Part shown: positions 56,962 to 64,000 of the stretch, one piece after another
Layout: each line of letters starts with the position of its first letter
Numbering within the stretch: position 1 is the stretch's first letter
The notes under the pieces: generated by a model
The model's input: the letters and a program-made list of their open reading frames with translations, nothing else
Told to the model about the DNA's origin: nothing
Databases searched by the model: none
DNA from: Sinorhizobium chiapasense
GTDB lineage: Bacteria > Pseudomonadota > Alphaproteobacteria > Rhizobiales > Rhizobiaceae
Assembly (NCBI RefSeq): GCF_036488675.1
Contig: NZ_CP133150.1
Span: 124,001-188,000, forward strand
Length of the DNA stretch: 64,000 nt
Reading direction: 5' to 3'
Made by a program: the position numbers and the translations under genes

Positions 56962-58365
56962 GTGAGCATCAACATCAAAGACATCGCCGCGAAGGATCGT
57001 AACACGGTCCTACATCCTTTCACGCAGCTCAAGGACTTTGCAACCGGCAAGCTCGGCGAGCCGACAATCGTCGAGACCGGGAAGGGAATCCGCATCCAGG
57101 ATGCGCATGGCAACCAACTGATCGACGGCTTTGCCGGACTCTACTGCGTCAATGTCGGTTATGGCCGCACCGAGGTCGCCGAGGCGATCTCCCGCCAAGC
57201 CTATCGTCTCGCCTACTATCACTCGTACGCGGCCCACACGACCGATGAGCTTGCGATCCTGTCGGATCGTCTGGTGAAGATGGCTCCAGGCAAGATGAGC
57301 AAGGTGTTCTACGGCATGTCCGGTTCGGACGCCAACGAGACCCAGGCGAAGCTCGTCTGGTACTACAACAACCTGCGCGGCAAGCCGACCAAGAAGAAGA
57401 TCATCTCGCGCGAACGCGGCTATCACGGCTGCAGCGTCGTCTCCGGCTCGATGACCGGCATGAGCTTCTACCACGACCATATGGATCTGCCGCTGCCGCA
57501 GATCGACCATACCGGTGTCCCGCACCACTACTGGGGCGCCAACCCCGGCGAAACCGAACGCGAATTCTCGGCCCGTCGCGCTGCCGAGCTCGACGAGATG
57601 ATCGAAACGCTTGGCCCGGATAATGTCGGCGCCTTCATCGCCGAGCCGGTGCTCGGGACCGGTGGCATCACGCCGCCGCCGGAAGGTTACTGGGAGGCGA
57701 TCCAGGTAGTGCTCAAGAAGCACGACGTGCTTTTGATTGCCGACGAAGTCATCACCGGTTTCGGCCGTACCGGCTCGATGTTCGGCTCGCAGCATTATGG
57801 CATCGAACCCGATCTGATCACCGTCGCCAAGGGTCTCACCTCGGCCTATTTCCCGCTTTCGGCCTCGATCGTCGGCGAGAAGGTCTACAAGGTTATGGAA
57901 GAGGGGGCTGACAAGGTCGGCGCCTTCTCGCACGGCTACACCTATTCCGGCCACCCGATCGGTGCGGCAGCTGCCAATGCTGTTATCGACATCGTCGAAA
58001 AGGAAAACCTGCCGGGCAATGCCCGCGAGGTCGGCGCCTATTTCCAGGCGCAGCTGAAGGAAAAGTTCGCGCAGCTGCCGATCGTCGGTGAAGTGCGCGG
58101 TGTTGGTCTGATGGGCGCCATCGAGTTTGTCGGCGATCGGGAAAACAAGACTCGGTTCGATCCGTCGCTGAAAGTCGGCGCCCGCGTCTCCAAGGCCGCC
58201 CGCGACCGCGGCCTGATCGCCCGCGCCATGCCGCATGGAGACATCCTCGGCTTTGCACCGCCGTTGGTCATAACCAAGGAAGAAGTCGACGAGATCGTCT
58301 CTATCGCTGAGAAGGCAGTCCGCTCGGTAATGGACGAACTGGTGCGCGACGGCCAGCAGATCTGA
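56962..58365 (+). CDS. Class III omega-amino-acid aminotransferase
   Basis: 467 aa from GTG 56962 (AGAGGA upstream). PLP enzyme: IDGFAGLYCVNVGYGRTEVA, GMSGSDANETQAKLVWYYNN, GYHGCSVVSGSMTG, LLIADEVITGFGRTGSMFG, and the PLP-lysine segment PDLITVAKGLTSAYFPLSAS. It is closest to beta-alanine/GABA/polyamine:pyruvate transaminases. With the aldehyde dehydrogenase that follows, it forms an amine-to-acid route. Substrate inferred only. Confidence 0.92.
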   Translation: MSINIKDIAAKDRNTVLHPFTQLKDFATGKLGEPTIVETGKGIRIQDAHGNQLIDGFAGLYCVNVGYGRTEVAEAISRQAYRLAYYHSYAAHTTDELAILSDRLVKMAPGKMSKVFYGMSGSDANETQAKLVWYYNNLRGKPTKKKIISRERGYHGCSVVSGSMTGMSFYHDHMDLPLPQIDHTGVPHHYWGANPGETEREFSARRAAELDEMIETLGPDNVGAFIAEPVLGTGGITPPPEGYWEAIQVVLKKHDVLLIADEVITGFGRTGSMFGSQHYGIEPDLITVAKGLTSAYFPLSASIVGEKVYKVMEEGADKVGAFSHGYTYSGHPIGAAAANAVIDIVEKENLPGNAREVGAYFQAQLKEKFAQLPIVGEVRGVGLMGAIEFVGDRENKTRFDPSLKVGARVSKAARDRGLIARAMPHGDILGFAPPLVITKEEVDEIVSIAEKAVRSVMDELVRDGQQI

Positions 58366-58370
58366 GTGAG

Positions 58371-58389
58371 CGCGGCCGACCCGGCCGCG
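58371..58389. terminator. GC-rich hairpin after aminotransferase gene
   Basis: A perfect 8-base stem (CGCGGCCG / CGGCCGCG) with a three-base loop starts six bases after the stop codon. There is no T-run, so termination is uncertain; it may protect the transcript's 3' end. Confidence 0.45.
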
Positions 58390-58511
58390 ACGCCGTTCAG
58401 GCAGCAAAGATATCATTTGAACCGAATTGGGATGGGCTGGCTCATTGAGCCAGCCTTGATGGATGAACCCGTCCTCCGCATGGAGGCGTATCAAGGAATT
58501 GAGAGCCGGCC

Positions 58512-59921
58512 ATGACCGCTGCGAAACTTCATGTCACGACAAGCCTGGCGTCGATTACCGTCCAAAGTCCTTTCGACGGATCCGTTGTGGGAACGGTCGA
58601 GGCGACGGACGCAAGTGAAGTCGACACTCTACTCGCACGTGCCCGGCGCGGCGCCGAGCTGTCGCGCGGGCTTGCAAGGCATCAGCGCGCCAGCATTCTC
58701 GAAGGGGCTGCCCAGATCATTGAAGGCAACCGCGATCGGTTTGCCGAAACCATCGTCCGCGAAGCCGGAAAAACGATCGTCCAGGCCCGCAAGGAGGTTC
58801 TCCGCTGCGTCAACACTCTGAAGCTGTCGGCAGAAGAGGCCAAGCGCAACGCCGGCGAAATCGTACCCTTCGACGCCTATGCCGGATCGGAGCAGCGGCA
58901 GGGTTGGTTCAGCCGTGAGCCGCTTGGTATCATAACCGCCATCACACCCTACAACGACCCGCTGAACCTCGTCGCTCACAAGCTCGGTCCGGCAATCGCC
59001 GGCGGTAATGCCGTGCTGCTGAAGCCGTCGGAGCTGACGCCGCTTTCGGCGATCAACCTTGTTGACGCGCTTCGCGAGGCGGGCTTGCCCGACGAGGTCA
59101 TTACAGTGGCGGTAGGTGGAACCGATCTGGGCAGGGCCTTGGTCGCTGCGCGCGAGGTACGTATGGTGTCGTTCACCGGCGGCTTTGCCACTGGCGAAGC
59201 CATCAGCCGCACGGCGGGCTTGAAGAAGCTGGCGATGGAACTTGGCGGCAATGCGCCCGTCATCGTCATGGGCGATTGCGACTTCGACAAGGCTGTCGAG
59301 GCTTGCCTTTCCGGGGCCTTCTGGGCTGCAGGGCAGAACTGCATCGGTGCCCAGCGTGTACTCGTGCAGGCCGAAATCTATGATCGCTTTCGCGATGCGT
59401 TCATCACAGCGACGGAGAAGCTGAAGGCGGGAGATCCGTTGCGCGAGGATACTGATGTGGGCCCAATGATCGCGAAACAAGCAGCCGAACGCACCGAAGC
59501 GGCAGTCAATGACGCGATCGCGGCCGGGGCAAAGCTGCTCTGCGGTCACAAGCGCGAAGGGTCGCTTTATCATCCGACGGTGCTCGAAGGCACGCCGACG
59601 ACCTGCCGCCTGTGGCACGAGGAAGTGTTTGCCCCTGTAGTCATGCTTGCTCCGTTTGAGACGCTCGATGAAGCGATCGAACTGGCGAATGAACCCGAAT
59701 ACAGCCTGCACGCCGGTATCTTCACCAACAACCTGTCTGTCGCGCTGGGAGCCGCAAGCAGAATCGAGGCTGGCGGGGTGATGGTCAACGATTCCTCGGA
59801 CTACCGCTTTGACGCCATGCCCTTCGGCGGGTCCAAATATGGCAGCATGGGCCGGGAGGGCGTTCGCTTTGCCTACGAGGAAATGACCCAGCCGAAGGTC
59901 GTTTGCATCAATCGCGGGTGA
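58512..59921 (+). CDS. NAD(P)-dependent aldehyde dehydrogenase
   Basis: 469 aa. ALDH fold: [53 protein letters not shown], catalytic Glu in [13 protein letters not shown], catalytic Cys in [46 protein letters not shown]. The proline/asparagine pattern resembles lactaldehyde/phosphonoacetaldehyde-type ALDHs more than GabD. It likely oxidises the semialdehyde made by the upstream aminotransferase. The start ATG 58512 is preceded by GAGAG. Confidence 0.92.
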   Translation: MTAAKLHVTTSLASITVQSPFDGSVVGTVEATDASEVDTLLARARRGAELSRGLARHQRASILEGAAQIIEGNRDRFAETIVREAGKTIVQARKEVLRCVNTLKLSAEEAKRNAGEIVPFDAYAGSEQRQGWFSREPLGIITAITPYNDPLNLVAHKLGPAIAGGNAVLLKPSELTPLSAINLVDALREAGLPDEVITVAVGGTDLGRALVAAREVRMVSFTGGFATGEAISRTAGLKKLAMELGGNAPVIVMGDCDFDKAVEACLSGAFWAAGQNCIGAQRVLVQAEIYDRFRDAFITATEKLKAGDPLREDTDVGPMIAKQAAERTEAAVNDAIAAGAKLLCGHKREGSLYHPTVLEGTPTTCRLWHEEVFAPVVMLAPFETLDEAIELANEPEYSLHAGIFTNNLSVALGAASRIEAGGVMVNDSSDYRFDAMPFGGSKYGSMGREGVRFAYEEMTQPKVVCINRG

Positions 59922-60025
59922 GCGATTGCGAACTGGTCTTTTCTATCAACCTGCAGCTCGCGATAGACCGCACGGGTTCTGAACTGACCCGGTGGACGGC
60001 GAGTGCAACCTCCGTCGAGGATAGG

Positions 60026-61327
60026 ATGTCTAGCGACAGTCGTATTGAATATGATCCCTTGGGTGCCGTAAGCGTGCCATTGGACCGATATTTCGGGGCA
60101 CAGACAGCGAGAGCGATCGAGAATTTTCCGATCTCAGGGATTGCGATCAGAAGCTTGCCGTTCGTCATTCAAGCGTTGGCCCACGTCAAGATGGCTGCCG
60201 CGCAGGCCAATTTCGACGAAGGCTTGCTGTCAGAAGCAAAGCGCGACGCGATACTCCAGGCCTGCCACGAGGTGCTTGCCGGTAAATACGACGAGGAGTT
60301 CCTCGTCGATGTGTTTCAGGGCGGAGCCGGCACCTCGACAAACATGAACATGAATGAAGTGCTCGCCAATCGCGCGAGCGAGATCCTGGGCAGCGCACGA
60401 GGGCAGGGACGGCTCGTTCACCCTAATGACGACGTCAATAGGTCTCAGTCAACGAATGATGCCTATGCCACGGCCGTTCGCCTGTCGATGATCCCGGCGA
60501 GCCGCGCGCTGCGGGATGCGCTTGCCGTTCTTGCATCGGCTCTGAATGACAAGGCGGAAGAATTTGGCGGTATCAGAAAGCTTGGTCGGACACAGTTGCA
60601 GGACGCCGTCCCGATGACGCTTGGTCAGGAATTTGCGGCATTCGCAACAACGCTTCTGGAAGACTGCGACCGCCTGAACGAAACCGAGCGCTTGTTTCTG
60701 GAAGTCAATCTTGGCGGGACGGCCATCGGAACCGGCGTCGCGGCCTCCTCCTCCTATCCCGCCCGCGCGCTCGGGCATCTTGCCAAAAATACCGGCCTTC
60801 CGGTCGTCGGTTGCAAGGATCTGCTGGAGGCGAGCTGGGATATGGGAGCCTTCATGCTCCATATGGGGCTTCTGAAGCGTACCGCAGCCAAGCTGTCCAA
60901 GATCGCGAACGACTTCCGGCTACTGTCGAGCGGTCCGCGCGGCGGGATCGGCGAAATCATCCTGCCGGCCCTGCAGCCCGGTTCATCGTTGATGCCGGGT
61001 AAGATCAATCCCGTTGCCGCCGAAGCGCTGAACCAAGTCTGCTTCTACGTCTATGGCATGGACACGACCGTCGGTATCGCCGCCGAGGCCGGACAGCTGC
61101 AGCTCAACGCCATGGAGCCCGTCATCGTATTCAGCATCCACAACGCCATGAGCCTTCTCCGCAACGCGGTGCTGAGCTTCGCCCGCACGTGTGTTGAAGG
61201 TGTCCAAGCCAATGCCGCAAGATGCGAAGCGCACCTCACGAGCAGTACTGCCTTTGCGACGGAACTCGTCGCAACGATCGGCTACGAAGCAGCGGCCGAG
61301 CTCGTCAAGGAGAAGCTGGCCGGCTAA
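60026..61327 (+). CDS. Aspartase/fumarase-superfamily lyase (aspartate ammonia-lyase-like)
   Basis: 433 aa from ATG 60026, with GAGG six bases upstream. YDPLGAVSVPLDRYFGAQTA at the start, GGAGTSTNMNMNEVLANRAS, the QSTNDAYATAVRL segment, LGRTQLQDAVPMTLGQEFAA and the signature GSSLMPGKINPVAAEALNQV are characteristic. It would interconvert aspartate with fumarate and ammonia. The protein stops soon after IGYEAAAELVKEKLAG, ~35 residues short of typical aspartases, so the C-terminal domain is trimmed. Confidence 0.88.
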   Translation: MSSDSRIEYDPLGAVSVPLDRYFGAQTARAIENFPISGIAIRSLPFVIQALAHVKMAAAQANFDEGLLSEAKRDAILQACHEVLAGKYDEEFLVDVFQGGAGTSTNMNMNEVLANRASEILGSARGQGRLVHPNDDVNRSQSTNDAYATAVRLSMIPASRALRDALAVLASALNDKAEEFGGIRKLGRTQLQDAVPMTLGQEFAAFATTLLEDCDRLNETERLFLEVNLGGTAIGTGVAASSSYPARALGHLAKNTGLPVVGCKDLLEASWDMGAFMLHMGLLKRTAAKLSKIANDFRLLSSGPRGGIGEIILPALQPGSSLMPGKINPVAAEALNQVCFYVYGMDTTVGIAAEAGQLQLNAMEPVIVFSIHNAMSLLRNAVLSFARTCVEGVQANAARCEAHLTSSTAFATELVATIGYEAAAELVKEKLAG

Positions 61328-61670
61328 ATACCACAAGCTCGTCGCGCAAAGTAATCAAGCGGAAGGCTATGGTCGGCAGACACAAGGTCGAGGACCTATT
61401 CGCCCAACCGGAGGTTGGAGGCGCATTGCGGCACGCCTTCAACGATGTGTCGACAGGTCTTGTTCATGCAGCTTCCGTCATCTCGGCAGCCATCGACGAC
61501 TCCTGGCTCGTAGATCACGTCAGTGAACCGAAAGCGCCAATGTTTGACGAAACATTTGTATCGATCGCGCCGATACACCTTCGACGTCCTTGACCACACG
61601 CAGAATGACCGCCGATTCCACTCATGCCATTTGGCGCATGACACCGCGGTCCCCACACGGGTACAGCAGA
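61328..61670. other. Intergenic between lyase gene and gabD relic
   Basis: 343 bases. A frame containing VGRHKVEDLFAQPEVGGALR lacks a well-spaced ribosome site and recognisable homology. No supported gene. Confidence 0.35.
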
Positions 61671-62238
61671 CTAAAGACCACCCATGCAGAGATATTTCAT
61701 CTCAAGATAGTCCTCGAGCCCGTGGCGTGATCCCTCACGTCCGATGCCCGATTGCTTCACACCGCCAAACGGCGCTGCCTCGGATGACATTCGTCCGGTG
61801 TTGATACCGACCATGCCATATTCGAGGGCTTCGGCCACTCGCCAGACCCGCTTGAAAAACTCATCGTGCACAGTGGAATGGACGTAAAGCCGGTTTGCCG
61901 AAACGCACGTCTGGCCGGCATTGCGGAACTTTGCCTGGATCGCGCCTTCCACGGCCGCGTCCACATCCGCGTCATCGAAGACGATGAAGGGCGCATTGCC
62001 GCCGAGCTCGAAACTCACCTTCTTGATCTGGTCGGAGCATTGCCGCATAAGAGCCGTCCTACCTCCGTCGAGCCGGTGAAGCTGATCTTGCGGACCTTGG
62101 AATTACTGCAGAGTTCGCGTCCGACCCCATCGCCTTCCGACGCATAGACTAGGTTGAGAACGCCGTCCGGGAAGCCGGCCAGTCGGGCGAGCGCGGACAT
62201 GGCGCCGGCAACGAGCGGGGTTTGCTCGGCGGGTTTCT
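61671..62238 (-). pseudogene. Succinate-semialdehyde dehydrogenase (GabD-like) relic
   Basis: Leftwards: KPAEQTPLVAGAMSALARLA, GFPDGVLNLVYASEGDG, KVRKISFTGSTEVGRLL, then a one-base slip near 62045, MRQCSDQIKKVSFELGGNAP, catalytic-Cys segment NAGQTCVSANRLYVHS. After HDEFFKRV the sequence jumps to WRVAEALEYGMVGINTG and the normal end GREGSRHGLEDYLEMKYLC. About 165 central codons and the N-terminal third are missing. Confidence 0.85.
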
Positions 62239-62280
62239 TTCTTATTGGTTATCGCAATCAGGTATTCGTTTCAAAACGCG

Positions 62281-62697
62281 TCAAACGGAACCAAGCAATA
62301 TGCTCGTCTCGGTAGTCGCTACTCCATCGATGCTCCGGACTTCGCGTAATACCCGGTCAAAATCCGCCAGCGTTTCAGCGCGGAGTTCTGCTACATAATC
62401 CCATACACCATTTGTTGTGTAGAGAGCGACGACCTCCGGCAATCCATTCAGCGCCTTTATGATGGCTGCAGGCTTTGTGCCCGAAGTCTTGATGTTCATC
62501 ATCGCACGCAAAACATTCGCGTCGATTTCCTCGCGTGTGCGGACCGTAAACCCCCGGATGGCATTCGAGCTAATGAGCTTGTCCAACCTCTTTTGAATGG
62601 TGCCTCTCGACACGTCGAGCTTGGCCGCCAGGATCGCTACTGGCATCCGCCCATCCAGCCGAAGCTGCGCGATAAGCTTCCTATCCAAATCATCCAT
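62281..62697 (-). CDS. Lrp/AsnC-family regulator
   Basis: 138 aa from ATG 62697; an earlier in-frame ATG at 62709 adds four residues. HTH: DDLDRKLIAQLRLDGRMPVA, VSRGTIQKRLDKLI. RAM-type ligand domain: KPAAIIKALNGLPEVVALYT, DYVAELRAETLADFDRVLRE, TETSILLGSV. It is divergent from the M20 deacylase at 62836, which it probably controls. The octamer ATGTGCGC occurs twice in the gap (62715-62722 and 62770-62777) as a possible operator. A decayed copy lies at 55529. Confidence 0.9.
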   Translation of the reverse strand: MDDLDRKLIAQLRLDGRMPVAILAAKLDVSRGTIQKRLDKLISSNAIRGFTVRTREEIDANVLRAMMNIKTSGTKPAAIIKALNGLPEVVALYTTNGVWDYVAELRAETLADFDRVLREVRSIDGVATTETSILLGSV

Positions 62698-62835
62698 TTC
62701 GAGCCTCATGTAGCAATGTGCGCATCATGATATAGCAAACTGATTAAAAAAAGAAGCTTTTAGCTAGCATATGTGCGCTTTACGGTCAGCAAACCGCAAG
62801 GCTATTCTTGCCTTCAACGGAATGGAGGGGTCTTG

Positions 62836-64000
62836 GTGACAATGCAGGCAAACGCGGTTTCGCTTACCGGTATGGACGGCTCCTCTCCCGCGCAGGCGTT
62901 GGGCTCAGCTCGAGTGCATAAAATACTGCAGGCCGTGGAAGAGGGTTTCGAACGCCAAGTGGCCTTCCTTACGGAAATTGTCCAATCGCCCTCTCTTCGG
63001 GGAAACGAGGCGGGCGTGCAGAAGATCGTTGCAGATGCATTGTCCGAACGTGGCTACAAGGTTGACCGGTTCGCTATTGATGAAAGGCTCATTGGTGTGG
63101 ATCCGGCGTTCTCGCCGATGAATACCCAGCTTAGGGATACGGGTATTGTTATTGGCATGCGCGAGGCGGAGCGGAGAGGCGGCAGGTCGCTGGCCCTGAA
63201 CGCCCATGTCGACGTCGTGCCAACCGGTCCCGAGCAGCGTTGGAAGTATCCGCCATATTCGGCCAAGCGTGAAGGCGACTGGCTCTATGGTCGCGGTGCC
63301 GGTGATATGAAGGCTGGGCTCTGTGCCAATCTGTTTGCGTTGGACGCACTGCAGGCAGCCGGCCTCAAGCTTAAAGGCCAGGTGCAAATCCAGTCCGTGA
63401 TAGAAGAGGAAGTGACCGGCAACGGTGCCGCAATGGTGCTGGCCGCAGGCTACAAGGCCGATGCAGTTCTAATCTCTGAACCCACGGATGAAAAGCTGGT
63501 TGCGGCCAATACCGGCGTGATGAAATTCGCGATCACGGTACAGGGCGTGCCAGCGCATCCCTTCGAGGTTGCGCGGGGTAGAAGCGCGATCGATGTAGCT
63601 TATCGGACAATAAAACAGCTTCGTGTTCTGGAAAGCCGATGGAGAAGCCAGCATTCGGCAGCAGGCGAGCTGTTCGATGCCGTCGACAATCCGATCGCAT
63701 TGACCATCGGCACGATCTCGGGGGGCGAATGGCTTGCATCAGTGCCCAGCGAATGCCGCTTCGAAGGCCGAATTGGTTTTTATCCTCATGAAGATGTCTC
63801 GGTGCGCGCGAAGGAGTTCGAGGAATTCGTCGAGGACGCGTTTCAAACAGATACATTTCTCACTGGATGTCCGCGTCCCGAGATCGAATGGGTAGGTGTC
63901 AAGCAAGCTGGATTCGTACTGGAGCCAGGTTCGCAGGCCGAAAGCTGCCTTGCGATGGCCCACCGCACGGCTAATGGCGAGGGCCGGTCGCTCGAAAGGT
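62836..64000 (+). CDS. M20-family peptidase/deacylase (ArgE/DapE-like), 3' partial
   Basis: The frame is open from GTG 62836 (GGAGGGG five bases upstream; ATG 62842 is an alternative) to the window end, 388 codons. M20 metal and catalytic segments: [15 protein letters not shown] (His-x-Asp), [20 protein letters not shown], and VIEEEVTGNGAAMVLA with the catalytic Glu-Glu. The lid domain includes MKFAITVQGVPAHPFEVARG and GTISGGEWLASVPSECRFEG. It hydrolyses an N-acyl or N-carbamoyl amino acid or dipeptide. A truncated paralogue is at 54451. Confidence 0.9.
   Translation, partial: MTMQANAVSLTGMDGSSPAQALGSARVHKILQAVEEGFERQVAFLTEIVQSPSLRGNEAGVQKIVADALSERGYKVDRFAIDERLIGVDPAFSPMNTQLRDTGIVIGMREAERRGGRSLALNAHVDVVPTGPEQRWKYPPYSAKREGDWLYGRGAGDMKAGLCANLFALDALQAAGLKLKGQVQIQSVIEEEVTGNGAAMVLAAGYKADAVLISEPTDEKLVAANTGVMKFAITVQGVPAHPFEVARGRSAIDVAYRTIKQLRVLESRWRSQHSAAGELFDAVDNPIALTIGTISGGEWLASVPSECRFEGRIGFYPHEDVSVRAKEFEEFVEDAFQTDTFLTGCPRPEIEWVGVKQAGFVLEPGSQAESCLAMAHRTANGEGRSLER

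Overview
The window looks like part of a symbiotic plasmid or megaplasmid of a rhizobium (Ensifer/Sinorhizobium or a close relative). The evidence is an intact nodA, a nod-box-like element, high-GC alphaproteobacterial coding sequence, rhizobial-type XRE and DUF2285 proteins, and many ABC importers. No rRNA, tRNA, CRISPR array or replication origin was seen. Assignments rest on reading the sequence and remembered family features; no database search was run.

Layout. (1) 1-2.7 kb: the 3' end of a thioesterase gene, a 38-residue membrane peptide, an XRE regulator and a DUF2285 protein. (2) 2.8-15.1 kb: a metal-homeostasis block. It holds an AztABC zinc importer with its periplasmic chaperone AztD, two COG0523 metal GTPases, a broken zur, a palindromic putative Zur operator in the divergent promoter, and a cobalamin riboswitch ahead of a BtuFCD-type importer and a frameshifted methyltransferase. 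The block is bracketed by two diverged direct copies of a sugar-type ABC permease gene. (3) 15.1-44.1 kb: a large sulfur-scavenging region. It contains a solute importer without an ATPase, an NtaA/DszA-type flavin monooxygenase, two SfnB-like oxidoreductases, an FAD/NAD(P) protein, SsuD with a flavin reductase, two sulfate-binding proteins with CysA (no CysT/CysW), SsuABC, a TauD-type dioxygenase and an Rrf2 relic. It ends in an unusual cluster: DUF971, an AprA-like flavoprotein, an AprB-like ferredoxin, a HEAT-repeat protein, a Crp/Fnr regulator and a TauABC-like importer whose binding protein carries a C-terminal NosL-like domain. AT-rich GTAGATTAT-like sites recur in the promoters of this region.

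(4) 44.1-52.2 kb: a mosaic symbiotic segment with nodA, a nodB reduced to its first codons, a nod box pointing away from nodA, IS630 and IS110 relics, and an IlvD/Edd dehydratase gene between inverted IS630 3' ends. (5) 52.8-64 kb: amine and amino-acid catabolism, with an amidase, Lrp/AsnC regulators, a class III aminotransferase, an aldehyde dehydrogenase, an aspartase-like lyase, a gabD relic and an M20 deacylase running off the end. A decayed M20-Lrp pair lies at 54.5-55.9 kb, inverted relative to the intact pair at 62.3-64 kb.

The functional blocks are coherent: zinc and cobalamin acquisition, organosulfur and sulfate scavenging, and nitrogen-compound catabolism. The best candidate for an undescribed system is the AprAB-like/HEAT/NosL-importer cluster at 36.7-44.1 kb.
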